This document shows, piece after piece, positions 40,850 through 49,347 of a DNA stretch of 64,000 nucleotides. The position numbers were made by a program, and so were the translations under genes. The DNA is taken from assembly GCA_937930635.1 (NCBI GenBank), contig CALHCF010000009.1, positions 353,499 to 417,498 of the forward strand, in the 5' to 3' direction. The stretch is from an uncultured Rhizobiaceae group bacterium (GTDB lineage Bacteria > Pseudomonadota > Alphaproteobacteria > Rhizobiales > Rhizobiaceae). The notes beneath the pieces were generated by a model. It did not search any database and had not been told where the DNA came from. It saw only the letters and a program-made list of their open reading frames with translations. Every line of letters begins with the position of its first letter. The stretch's first letter is position 1.

Positions 40850-41851
40850 GTGAAAGCGCAGTCCAAAGAATCTGATCCGCGCCTCTCCGTTCACCAGGAC
40901 AGTGTCCTGGCAACGGCCGCCATGCTCTATTACAAGGAAGGGCTGACCCAGAACGAGATTGCTCTGCGTCTTGGAGTGTCACGCCCGACTGTGATCAGCT
41001 ATTTGCGCTCTGCGCGGGAACAGAAGATTGTTGATATCCGGATTAACGGTGCAGCATTTTCTGCATCGAACCTGTCTCGGGAACTGCGTGAGAAATATGA
41101 ACTGGATGATGTTTATGTCGCAGATTTTGCGCCTCATCCTGAAAGTGAGAATTACCGCGCTTCCATCAACAAGCATGTCGCGCGCGTTGGTGCGATGGCT
41201 TTGCATGACATTTTGAAACCAGGAGAACTGATTGGTGCTGCCTGGGGGGAAACGATGCAGTTTCTCTCAGAAGAGGTGCCCTACAGGCTCATTGAAAATC
41301 TGACTGTTTGCCAACTCAATGGCTCGATGAACACCCCGCTGGTCTCGGCGGCAGAAAGTGTTGCCATCAAAATCTCATCCCGGTTGGGCGCTGAGTGTTT
41401 TACACTTCATGCACCGGCTGTACTTTCATCGTCCGAACTCGCGGCAGCGCTTCGCGAAGAACCTGCAATCAGGAATCAGTTGCAGAAATTTGGCTCCCTT
41501 GACGGAGCGATCTTTTCGGTCGGCAATTGTGATGCAGACACGCCGATGGTGCAGGTCGCCCTGACCACAAAGAACGAGATTGACTGGTACCGCAGAAACG
41601 GAGCGGTAGGTGTGCTTTGCGGACATTTCATCAATCAGGCCGGTGAACAAGTTGAAGGTCCTGTTGGCAGCCGTATGATCGGCGTAACTCTGGAGCAAAT
41701 TCGAAGTGCCAAAACCGGCATACTTGTCGCCGGTGGTTATTCGAAATTCGACGCCATTCAAGCCACTTTGAAGGGTGGTTATGTCTCACATCTTGTCACT
41801 GACGAGATGACTGCACGCATGTTGCTGGACAAAAGAAGCGCTCCAGCATGA
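40850..41851 (+). CDS. SorC/DeoR-type sugar-responsive transcription regulator
   Basis: A 333-residue regulator. The N-terminal helix-turn-helix (about 15-60) contains YYKEGLTQNEIALRLGVSRP. The C-terminal sugar-phosphate-binding domain contains GAAWGETMQFL, ADTPMVQVALT and GILVAGGYSKFDAI, as in SorC, DeoR and CggR. GTG 40850 with a GGAAAG site is preferred to TTG 40805. It diverges from the sugar transporter operon and overlaps the 2-hydroxyacid dehydrogenase gene by four bases, so it is placed to sense a sugar phosphate and control both arms. Confidence 0.88.
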   Translation: MKAQSKESDPRLSVHQDSVLATAAMLYYKEGLTQNEIALRLGVSRPTVISYLRSAREQKIVDIRINGAAFSASNLSRELREKYELDDVYVADFAPHPESENYRASINKHVARVGAMALHDILKPGELIGAAWGETMQFLSEEVPYRLIENLTVCQLNGSMNTPLVSAAESVAIKISSRLGAECFTLHAPAVLSSSELAAALREEPAIRNQLQKFGSLDGAIFSVGNCDADTPMVQVALTTKNEIDWYRRNGAVGVLCGHFINQAGEQVEGPVGSRMIGVTLEQIRSAKTGILVAGGYSKFDAIQATLKGGYVSHLVTDEMTARMLLDKRSAPA

Positions 41852-42888
41852 GACACATCTGCATCATTGGCGACAATTTCATGCTCTCTGATGTCTTTGA
41901 AGAGAAGCTGTTCGGCGTTGTCGACAAGGCTCTAATTTCTGTTGCCAAGCACAGTTTCAATTGGCCGGGAGACCCGTTGGTTCATGGTCATACGACGCCT
42001 GGAATGGACGGTCTCAAAGAATATTTCGGGACCGCAGAGCATGTCATCGAAATGATCGGTAATGCCGAGATTCTGATTACCCATCTTGCGCCGCTGTCTC
42101 GGCAAATGCTTGAAAAACTGCCGGCTCTGAAAATGGTCGCCGTGTCGCGTGGCGGACCGGTCAATGTTGATCTTCAGGCTTGCCAGGACCGAAACATTCT
42201 TGTTGTCAACACACCTGGTCGTAATGCGTCAGCTGTTGCCGAATTTACGATTGGGGCAATTCTGACCGAAAGCCGCAATATCAGGGCAGGACACGAGGAT
42301 CTGCGCCAAGGTATCTGGAGCGACAAATATTACCGTGCGGATACCGCAGGGCGTGAATTGTCCGAGATGACAATCGGCATAGTAGGTTATGGCGCGATTG
42401 GCCGTTTGGTCATTGCTTTCTTAAAAGCTTTCAAATGCAAAATCATCGTCCACGACCCGTACGCAGAGTTGACGGATGAAGACCTGAATTATGGCGTTAT
42501 CAAAGCGTCAATGGACGATCTTCTACGCAACAGCGATGTGGTATCACTACATTCCAAGGTGACCAGCGAAACCATCGGTATGATGAATAGTGATGCATTT
42601 TCGAAAATGAAGCCGGACGCTTTGCTCATAAACACCACTCGCGGATCTCTTTGTGATGATGATGCAATAATCGATGCTCTCTCAAAAAAGAAAATCGGCG
42701 GTGCCGTAATCGACACGTTCACGACAGAGCCGCTACCCAAGAATCACCCGCTTCTGACTTTGCCGAACGTCACACTAACGCCCCACATTGCCGGAGCGTC
42801 CGTTCGCACCGTTGCATATGCAGCTGAACGCATTGCCGATGAAGTGAAGCTTTATCTGGCAGATCAGCCACCCCTTAACCCACAATGA
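41848..42888 (+). CDS. NAD(P)-dependent D-2-hydroxyacid dehydrogenase
   Basis: A 346-residue protein of the phosphoglycerate-dehydrogenase family. The cofactor motif GIVGYGAIGRLV is near residue 175, and the catalytic residues are Arg in NTTRGSL, Glu in TTEPLP and His in TPHIAGAS. It lies between the regulator and the class II aldolase and probably acts on a hydroxyacid or oxoacid made from the sugar. Relatives beside FGGY kinases and fuculose-type aldolases are common in sugar operons of Rhizobiales. Substrate unknown. Confidence 0.87.
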   Translation: MRHICIIGDNFMLSDVFEEKLFGVVDKALISVAKHSFNWPGDPLVHGHTTPGMDGLKEYFGTAEHVIEMIGNAEILITHLAPLSRQMLEKLPALKMVAVSRGGPVNVDLQACQDRNILVVNTPGRNASAVAEFTIGAILTESRNIRAGHEDLRQGIWSDKYYRADTAGRELSEMTIGIVGYGAIGRLVIAFLKAFKCKIIVHDPYAELTDEDLNYGVIKASMDDLLRNSDVVSLHSKVTSETIGMMNSDAFSKMKPDALLINTTRGSLCDDDAIIDALSKKKIGGAVIDTFTTEPLPKNHPLLTLPNVTLTPHIAGASVRTVAYAAERIADEVKLYLADQPPLNPQ

Positions 42889-42911
42889 AATTAGACCGGA
42901 GTATTTGAGCC

Positions 42912-43574
42912 TTGAGTTCAACTGAAGAAACAAGTCTGAGACAGGCAATAATTGATGGTTGCCTGCGCATGAATGCCGAGGGTTTCAACCAGGGCACCTC
43001 GGGTAACATCAGCGCACGTTACGAAGACCGGGTGTTAATTACGCCGAGCGGCATACCTTATGAGGAACTGACGCCTCAAAAAATCGCATCCATGCCGATC
43101 GACGGAGAAGATTTCGAGTGGACGGGTCCTTTAAAACCCTCATCAGAATGGCATTTTCATCGAGCCATCCTGAAAAACCGGCCAGAACAGGGAGCGGTTG
43201 TGCATCTTCATTCAACGTTTGCCACAGTTCTGGCGATGGCCCACAAACCCATACCCTCCTGTCATTATATGGTTGCCTGTTTTGGCGGCAATGACGTGCG
43301 GTGTGGTGACTATGCGCGATATGGGACGCCTGAACTGTCCAGAATTGCGGTGGAGGCGCTTGAGGGCCGAACCGCTTGCCTGCTGGCTAACCACGGAATG
43401 ATTGCAATCGCGCCGACCATGGAAAAAGCGCTTTGGACGGCCGTCGAGTTAGAAACACTTGCAAAACAGTATTTTTACTCTTTGCAAATTGGCGGAGCAG
43501 TTATGTTGTCAAAGGAACAGATTGACGAAACGCTGCAGGCATTTTCAGGATATGGGCTACAGAATCACGACTGA
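42912..43574 (+). CDS. Class II aldolase (L-fuculose-phosphate aldolase family)
   Basis: A 220-residue zinc aldolase. The residues known in FucA are conserved: general base Glu79 (SEWHFH), and zinc ligands His98 and His100 (VHLHS) and His161 (ANHGMI). Such enzymes split a ketose 1-phosphate into dihydroxyacetone phosphate and an aldehyde. Relatives (Ald2) do so with methylthioribulose 1-phosphate in the DHAP shunt. The probable start is TTG 42912 after a GGAG site. The FGGY kinase that could make its substrate is at the end of the same plus-strand run. Confidence 0.87.
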   Translation: MSSTEETSLRQAIIDGCLRMNAEGFNQGTSGNISARYEDRVLITPSGIPYEELTPQKIASMPIDGEDFEWTGPLKPSSEWHFHRAILKNRPEQGAVVHLHSTFATVLAMAHKPIPSCHYMVACFGGNDVRCGDYARYGTPELSRIAVEALEGRTACLLANHGMIAIAPTMEKALWTAVELETLAKQYFYSLQIGGAVMLSKEQIDETLQAFSGYGLQNHD

Positions 43575-43597
43575 TCGGTCCAGGGGAGGACTTCAAG

Positions 43598-44953
43598 ATG
43601 GCCAGTAATTGTTGTGGTCCAGGTTATGCATCTCCGGCGGAAGCCATGACTGCCCCGCGCGAGAAGCTTCTTTACACAATTGCGATCTACACAGGTACAG
43701 GCATTCAAAAGCCGGATTATCTCGCCACCATAGATAATGATCCTGACAGCCCCACCTATTCCCAGGTTATTTCGCGGTGTGAGGTTCCAGGGATCGGCGA
43801 TGAACTCCATCACATGGGTTGGAATGCCTGTTCCTCCTGTTTTGATGATGCAGAGATGGAGCGGAAGTACCTGATCGTTCCAGGAGTGCGGTCATCCAAT
43901 CTGCACATCATTGATTGTGGAACCGATCCACGCAATCCAACGCTGTTCAAGGTCATTGACGGGGCAGAGATCAAAGCCAAAACAAATCTGTCAGCGCCTC
44001 ACACGATCCACTGTCTGGGGGCCGATATCATCATTTCCATGCTGGGCGATGCACAAGGCAACGCGCCGGGGGGTTATCTCCATCTCAACAAGGATTTCGA
44101 AATTGTCGGTCGATGGGAAAACTCCATGGGGGATATCAAATTCGGATATGATTTCTGGTATCAGCCGCGCCACAATGTGATGGTTTCTTCTGAATGGGCG
44201 GCACCCAATACGTTCATGCCCGGCTTTGATCTGGAGGAAGTGGGACACCTCAAATACGGACGCGAAATTCATCTCTGGGACTTTGAAAAGAAAGAGCCAA
44301 AACAGACATTTTACCTGGGCGAGGACGGGCTGGTGCCCCTGGAAGTACGGTTCCATCATGATCCGGATTCTTCGCACGGTTTCGTTGGTGCGGCGCTTTC
44401 TGCAAATATTATTCACTGGTGGAAAGACGACGCTGGCGAGTGGCAATGGGAGAAGATCGTCGATGTCGAGAACGAGCCTCACCCCGATTGGCCAATCCCG
44501 GTGCCCGGCGTTATCTCCGTCATCCTTTTGTCGATGGATGACCGGTTTCTGTACTTGTGTAATTGGTTGCATGGCGACATCCGCCAGTACGATATTTCTG
44601 ATCCCCACAATGCCAAACTGACCGGTCAGGTCTGGATGGGCGGCCTTTTGGGGAAAGCCCCTGAAGTGAATGGCGTAAAGGTTACAGGCGGGCCGCAGAT
44701 GATCCAGTTGTCGCTGGACGGCAAGCGGCTTTACGTGACCACTTCGCTGTTTTCGACCTGGGACAATCAGTTTTATCCCGAAATCCGCACCAATGGCGGC
44801 TGTATGTTGCAGGTTAATTGCGACACGGAAAACGGCGGCATGGAAATTGATCCAGATTTCGTTGTCGATTTCGGCAAGGAGCCAAATGGCCCCAGCCGTT
44901 GCCATGAGACACGTTATCCCGGTGGTGATTGTACAAGCGATATCTGGATCTGA
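43598..44953 (+). CDS. Selenium-binding protein SBP56 / methanethiol oxidase family
   Basis: A 451-residue seven-bladed propeller protein. Family hallmarks are NACSSCF (Cys78, Cys81), APHTIHCLG, FHHDPDSSHGFVGAAL and the C-terminal RCHETRYPGGDCTSDIW with potential metal-binding His and Cys. Bacterial members (MtoX) are copper enzymes that oxidise methanethiol to formaldehyde, sulfide and H2O2; others are uncharacterised. The N-terminus is cytosolic, lacking a signal peptide, which differs from exported MtoX. A strong GGGGAGGA site is present. No SCO1-like copper chaperone gene follows; a ferredoxin gene does. Confidence 0.9.
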   Translation: MASNCCGPGYASPAEAMTAPREKLLYTIAIYTGTGIQKPDYLATIDNDPDSPTYSQVISRCEVPGIGDELHHMGWNACSSCFDDAEMERKYLIVPGVRSSNLHIIDCGTDPRNPTLFKVIDGAEIKAKTNLSAPHTIHCLGADIIISMLGDAQGNAPGGYLHLNKDFEIVGRWENSMGDIKFGYDFWYQPRHNVMVSSEWAAPNTFMPGFDLEEVGHLKYGREIHLWDFEKKEPKQTFYLGEDGLVPLEVRFHHDPDSSHGFVGAALSANIIHWWKDDAGEWQWEKIVDVENEPHPDWPIPVPGVISVILLSMDDRFLYLCNWLHGDIRQYDISDPHNAKLTGQVWMGGLLGKAPEVNGVKVTGGPQMIQLSLDGKRLYVTTSLFSTWDNQFYPEIRTNGGCMLQVNCDTENGGMEIDPDFVVDFGKEPNGPSRCHETRYPGGDCTSDIWI

Positions 44954-44955
44954 TC

Positions 44956-45321
44956 ATGCCAACCCGTTTCATTACCATCCGCAATCAGGAAGGCATTGTG
45001 TATGAGGTTGATGCCAAACGCCCCCTGCTTGAAAGTTTGCGCGATCAGGGTGTCGACCTGCCCTATGGCTGCAAATATGGCGGTTGTATTACCTGCGCGG
45101 CCAAGCTGATTGATGGTGAGGTAAACCAGAGAGCGCAGGTGGCACTGAACAACCGGCAGATCAATGAAGGTTATGTAATCCTGTGCGTTGCCCGTCCGCT
45201 CACCGACTGCACCTTTGATATCGGGGTTGAAAGCCACGACAAACTGTACCGCAACCCATTTTTGGACCCACTGCAACCCCATGAATTGAAGGCGGACATC
45301 GCCACGCCGAAGGAGGCATAG
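44956..45321 (+). CDS. [2Fe-2S] plant-type ferredoxin
   Basis: A 121-residue ferredoxin with ligands Cys39, Cys44, Cys47 and Cys77 (YGCKYGGCITC ... LCVARP). A C-terminal extension of about 25 residues (NPFLDPLQPHE) goes beyond the usual length. ATG 44956 lies one base after the SBP56 stop, so the two are almost certainly co-translated. It could deliver electrons to, or take them from, the SBP56 or the GMC enzyme in this run, or serve an oxygenase elsewhere (inference). Confidence 0.87.
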   Translation: MPTRFITIRNQEGIVYEVDAKRPLLESLRDQGVDLPYGCKYGGCITCAAKLIDGEVNQRAQVALNNRQINEGYVILCVARPLTDCTFDIGVESHDKLYRNPFLDPLQPHELKADIATPKEA

Positions 45322-45323
45322 AC

Positions 45324-45788
45324 ATGCCCGATGCTGATATCGACCACATTTACGACTACAAACCCGAATACCTGACCGACATTCTCAAGTCCGTCAAAAC
45401 CATAGCCATGGTTGGTGCCAGCGCCGACAAGACGAAGTTCAGTTACGGCGTGCTGAGGGTTTTGCATGAAACCGGTTACGACATGATACCGGTCAACCCC
45501 AATCCGTCGCTGACAGCAATTCGCGGCTTAAAGGTTTACCCAACGCTGCAAGACATCGATCGCCCCGTTGATATGGTTCAGGTATTTCGTCGAAAAGAGG
45601 AGTTCAAGGCCATCGCCCAGGAGGCAATCGATATAGGTGCAAAGGTTCTCTGGGGGCAAATCGGCGTATATGACGATGATGCAGCCAAACTGGCCGAAGA
45701 CGCTGGCCTGAAAGTCGTCATGAACCGTTGTCCCAAGATAGAGCTCTTCAGGCCCTTCTGGAAGCCGAGACTCGATTTAGCCATTTGA
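45324..45788 (+). CDS. CoA-binding domain protein (YccU-like)
   Basis: A 154-residue Rossmann-fold protein with the CoA-binding family pattern TIAMVGASADKTKFSYGVL, YDMIPVNPNP and VDMVQVFRR. The C-terminus has the conserved VMNRCPKIEL. It starts two bases after the ferredoxin stop. Function of the family is poorly known; a ligand of CoA or NAD type is expected. Its place between ferredoxin and GMC genes suggests a link to this redox cassette. Confidence 0.85.
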   Translation: MPDADIDHIYDYKPEYLTDILKSVKTIAMVGASADKTKFSYGVLRVLHETGYDMIPVNPNPSLTAIRGLKVYPTLQDIDRPVDMVQVFRRKEEFKAIAQEAIDIGAKVLWGQIGVYDDDAAKLAEDAGLKVVMNRCPKIELFRPFWKPRLDLAI

Positions 45789-45795
45789 GGGAAAA

Positions 45796-47481
45796 ATGGG
45801 CGGCTCTTTCGATTACGTGATCGTCGGTGCAGGTGTCGCAGGCTGTATTCTGGCATATCGCCTGAGTGAAAATCCAAACACCAAAATTGCAGTCCTCGAG
45901 TATGGGAAAGCGGGAAATCATAAAAAGACAATCGTGAAAATGCCGCTGGGTATGGTCACATTCATGATGCCTAATCTGGCGTTCCTCGGCGGTCAGAAGA
46001 TGATGTATATGTTTCGAGGCGAACCCAACCAGGGCTTGGGTGGTAACCGGCTTGACTTGCCACGCGGTAAAGCCGTTGGCGGTTCTTCTATGATCAACGG
46101 TATGGTCTACATTCGTGGGCAACACGAAGACTTTGATCACTGGGAAGAACTTGGTGCAAAAGGATGGGGCCGCGATGAGATGCTGCGCTATTTCAAAAAA
46201 TCAGAGAACTTTGAAGTCGCAACAAGTCCCGATTATACGCCAGGTCACTCTATAGACGGGCAACGGATAAACGACCTCGTCAATCTTGATTTTCACGGGG
46301 TTGGCGGTCCCTACAATGTGGCACCCCCTCGCAGCCCAAATACCCTCAGCGAAGTCTATTTTCAAGCGTGCAAGCAGGCCGGGTATAAGTTGAACGCAGA
46401 TTTCAACGGAGAAGACCAGGAGGGGATTGGTTATCACTGGCTTCAGCAAAAGGGGGGCGAACGCTGGGGCATGGAATCAGGTTTCGCGAATGGCTGCCGA
46501 AACAGACCAAATGTTGAATTCATCACCCAAGCCAAGGTGCGCAAACTTATTATGGACGGTAAACGGGTCACCGGCGTTGAGTATGATCAGGGCAACGAGA
46601 CAAAAAGCATCAGCGCCAACCGGGATGTGATTGTTTCTGCCGGTGCTTTCAACTCACCTCAGGTCTTGATGCTTTCCGGGATCGGTCCGGGCCACGAGTT
46701 GAACAGGCAGGGCATTAAAGTGAACCACGAGTTACCGGGAGTGGGACAGAATCTGCAGGATCATATCGACACCTGGATCAAACAGAAGTCTCTGTCGCGC
46801 ATCCCGTACGGCATCACCTGGCCGGTGCTGCATCATAACATTGCTCATGTCTTCAAATGGCTGTTTGCCCGGCGCGGCGCCTTCACATGCAATTCGGCTG
46901 AGGCGGGAGGCTTTGTCCGCTCTCATGAGGGAGCCCACCGCCCCGATCTTCAACTGTTCTTTTGCCCGACAATCGCATCGGCGCAGGCGGCGGGAAGTTT
47001 TTTCCTGCATGGCTGGTCGATGCATGCGACTGATCTACGCCCGTATTCCCGAGGACACGTGGGACTACACTCCCCCGACCCGTTTGAGCAGCCTCTGATC
47101 CAGCACAACTTTTGTGAGGATGACCGGGACATGCAAAACCTGGTTCGTGGTATCCACATTATGCGCAACATTACAGACCAACCGGCGCTGGCCGATCACG
47201 CAGGCGAAGAAATGGAACCGGGCCGGGATGTACAGACAGACGATGAAATTCGCGGCTACATAAAAGAGCATTGCATGTCGATGTACCATCCAACGTCTAC
47301 CTGCTCGATGGGAGCAGGCAAATATGCCGTCACAGATCCGGCATCTTTGCGCGTACACGGATTGGACGGATTGCGGATAATTGATGCATCAGTTTTCCCG
47401 GCTGTCACATCGGGCAACACAATGGCACCAACTGCCGCTGTGGCAGAAAAAGGGGCTGATCTCATTAAGGCGGGAACCTGA
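45796..47481 (+). CDS. GMC-family FAD oxidoreductase (choline dehydrogenase-like)
   Basis: A 561-residue alcohol dehydrogenase/oxidase. The FAD motif is YVIVGAGVAGCILAYRL, the GMC signature 1 is GKAVGGSSMINGMVYIRGQ, and signature 2 is GAFNSPQVLMLSGIG. The catalytic His lies in YHPTSTCSMG and the C-terminal Asn in SGNTMAP. Such enzymes oxidise alcohols to aldehydes, including polyols and choline. In this run a polyol or thioalcohol is as likely as choline. It precedes the FGGY kinase with 27 bases between stop and the preferred kinase start. Confidence 0.88.
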   Translation: MGGSFDYVIVGAGVAGCILAYRLSENPNTKIAVLEYGKAGNHKKTIVKMPLGMVTFMMPNLAFLGGQKMMYMFRGEPNQGLGGNRLDLPRGKAVGGSSMINGMVYIRGQHEDFDHWEELGAKGWGRDEMLRYFKKSENFEVATSPDYTPGHSIDGQRINDLVNLDFHGVGGPYNVAPPRSPNTLSEVYFQACKQAGYKLNADFNGEDQEGIGYHWLQQKGGERWGMESGFANGCRNRPNVEFITQAKVRKLIMDGKRVTGVEYDQGNETKSISANRDVIVSAGAFNSPQVLMLSGIGPGHELNRQGIKVNHELPGVGQNLQDHIDTWIKQKSLSRIPYGITWPVLHHNIAHVFKWLFARRGAFTCNSAEAGGFVRSHEGAHRPDLQLFFCPTIASAQAAGSFFLHGWSMHATDLRPYSRGHVGLHSPDPFEQPLIQHNFCEDDRDMQNLVRGIHIMRNITDQPALADHAGEEMEPGRDVQTDDEIRGYIKEHCMSMYHPTSTCSMGAGKYAVTDPASLRVHGLDGLRIIDASVFPAVTSGNTMAPTAAVAEKGADLIKAGT

Positions 47482-47508
47482 TTGAAGGCCCGGGAACAGA
47501 AAAAGACC

Positions 47509-49011
47509 ATGAGCATATTCTCGAAGGCATCGAAAGCCGAGGACCTGTTTATTGGTATTGATGTTGGTACAACCGGCATCAAGGCTGCCGCTTATGATAT
47601 TTCAGGCAAGATCTGTGGATCGGCGGCGATGGACAACGAAACGATTTCCACGCGACCAGGCTGGTCTTCGCAATCGATGGAAAGAACCTGGGAAATAACC
47701 TTGGATGTTCTTCGCAAACTCTCTCACCAGATTGATGCTGCCGCGACAAAATCCATAGGTGTTTGCGCACAGGGGGACGGTCTTTGGCTGCTTGATGAAG
47801 ACAAACGCTCCTTTCGCAATGCAATTTTGTGGAACGATCAAAGAGCCAGCGACTATGTGCAAAGCTGGATTGAAGACGGAACCAGCACCAAACTCGCCCG
47901 GCATGCCCGAACCGCAATCTGGCCCGGGACATCCGGTGCGGCCTACCGTTGGCTGCAGGAAAACGAGCCGGAGAATGCCAAACGCGCAAGATATGCCATC
48001 AATTGCAAGGACTGGATCACATTCCGGCTCACCGGCGAACTGACAACAGATTTTACCGACGCAACCATTCCCTTTCTGGATATCGAGTCAGGTCAATATG
48101 CAACAGAGGCCTTTGAGCTTTTGGGTGTCGCCGACCTGGAACACAAGTTGCTTCAACCGAGACGGTCATTTGAAAAAAACGGGTATCTTAACGAGACTGT
48201 TGCTCATGAGATCGGGATCCCCTCACAGATTCCTGTCGCCGTCGGGGGGCTCGATGTTGCCACCATGGCGTTTGGCATGGGGTTGCAGGAAACTGGCGAT
48301 GCCTTTGTCATTTTGGGCACAACTGCAATAGCGGGAATTATTAGTGAACCGCAGCCTTTTGCGGGACAACCGGTTGGCGCAACGGTTTGCGACGTAAACA
48401 ATGAAAGCTGGCTGCGCGTGCTTGCCCCACTTTGTGGCGCATCTGCCCTGGACTGGTTTGTGAAACAGGGTTTCACCCATTCGGGTCATAACATGGATAT
48501 CGAGGACGCTCTGGAAATTGCAAGTCAATCTCCGCCCGGCAGCAATGGCGTGACTTTCCTCCCGTTTTTGAATGGAGAAAGAGCCCCTTTCGTAGCACCC
48601 GATGCCAAAGCATCATTTGCCGGTATATCCGGGTCCACAACAAACGCGGATATGGCCAGATCTGTTTTAGAGGGAGTGGCTTTCAGCCTTCGCCATTGCT
48701 TTGAATCAATCAATCAGGAAATGCCGAAAACCGTATTCCTGACCGGAGGTGGAGCCCAAAGTCGCCTTTGGTGCGAAGTCCTGGCAAATGTGCTCAATTC
48801 AAGTGTCATTGTCAGCCATGAAAGCAACCATGGCAGCTGGGGAGCCGCGCAACTGGGCGCTATCGCTGCCGATATTCAGAACTTCCCACTCGAACGGCAG
48901 AGCAAAGAAAACATAAACTGCATTGAACCGAATGAGGACACGGCGATTTTTTACGACCAAGACTACAAGACTTACAAACGTGTATTGGATTGCATGAGCT
49001 CACTTTGGTAA
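47509..49011 (+). CDS. FGGY-family carbohydrate kinase (L-xylulose/xylulose kinase-like)
   Basis: A 500-residue sugar kinase. The N-terminal phosphate loop FIGIDVGTTGIKAAAYD is followed by GVCAQGDGLWLLDEDKRSFRNAI, a variant resembling L-xylulose (LyxK) and erythritol kinases. The second-domain ATP site shows VGGLDVATMAFGMG and FLTGGGAQSRLW. ATG 47509 is preferred; TTG 47482 is an alternative that abuts the GMC stop. It would supply the ketose phosphate for the class II aldolase earlier in the run. Confidence 0.88.
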   Translation: MSIFSKASKAEDLFIGIDVGTTGIKAAAYDISGKICGSAAMDNETISTRPGWSSQSMERTWEITLDVLRKLSHQIDAAATKSIGVCAQGDGLWLLDEDKRSFRNAILWNDQRASDYVQSWIEDGTSTKLARHARTAIWPGTSGAAYRWLQENEPENAKRARYAINCKDWITFRLTGELTTDFTDATIPFLDIESGQYATEAFELLGVADLEHKLLQPRRSFEKNGYLNETVAHEIGIPSQIPVAVGGLDVATMAFGMGLQETGDAFVILGTTAIAGIISEPQPFAGQPVGATVCDVNNESWLRVLAPLCGASALDWFVKQGFTHSGHNMDIEDALEIASQSPPGSNGVTFLPFLNGERAPFVAPDAKASFAGISGSTTNADMARSVLEGVAFSLRHCFESINQEMPKTVFLTGGGAQSRLWCEVLANVLNSSVIVSHESNHGSWGAAQLGAIAADIQNFPLERQSKENINCIEPNEDTAIFYDQDYKTYKRVLDCMSSLW

Positions 49012-49110
49012 GAAACCTCAGGAATGCTTATGACTGCCCTGCCCCCAATATGACGCGATACCACCAATGTTGCTGGATAATCGATGTAATGGGCCGGGAT
49101 GATTGACGTT

Positions 49111-49347
49111 TCAGAACGCTTTGAAAGTCAGTGTGGTCAGTGTTCTTTCGATGCCTTCGATATCCAACACATTGCTGTTGATGAACTGACCGACATCTTC
49201 ATCCGCGGGAATGTAGAGTTTCATGAGAAGATCAAAATTCCCACTGGTTGAATAAAGTTCAGAGTGGATTTCGCGAGAAGCAATTTCATCGGCAACCTTA
49301 TATCCGGTCCCTGGTTTGCAGCGAATCTGAACGAAAACACAATTCAT
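49111..49347 (-). CDS. Stand-alone Lrp/AsnC ligand-binding (RAM) domain protein
   Basis: A 78-residue protein made of only the alpha-beta RAM sandwich of Lrp/AsnC regulators (FVQIRCKPGTGYKVADEIA ... SGNFDLLMKLYIP ... IERTLTTLTFKAF). No helix-turn-helix part is encoded. Such SARD-type proteins can bind amino acids and modulate full-length Lrp partners. The start has an AAAGGAAC site. It stands alone between the sugar run and the decayed region. Confidence 0.82.
   Translation of the reverse strand: MNCVFVQIRCKPGTGYKVADEIASREIHSELYSTSGNFDLLMKLYIPADEDVGQFINSNVLDIEGIERTLTTLTFKAF

Noticed and set aside
43991..44905. Minus-strand frame of about 300 codons opposite SBP56
   Set aside because: SBP56 is clear on the plus strand with all family motifs; the opposite frame reads as low-likelihood protein.
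45796..47481. betA (choline dehydrogenase) forming a pathway with the choline-sulfatase
   Set aside because: GMC signatures alone do not give choline specificity, and the gene is about 18 kb from betC inside the SBP56/FGGY run, so the specific name was withheld.
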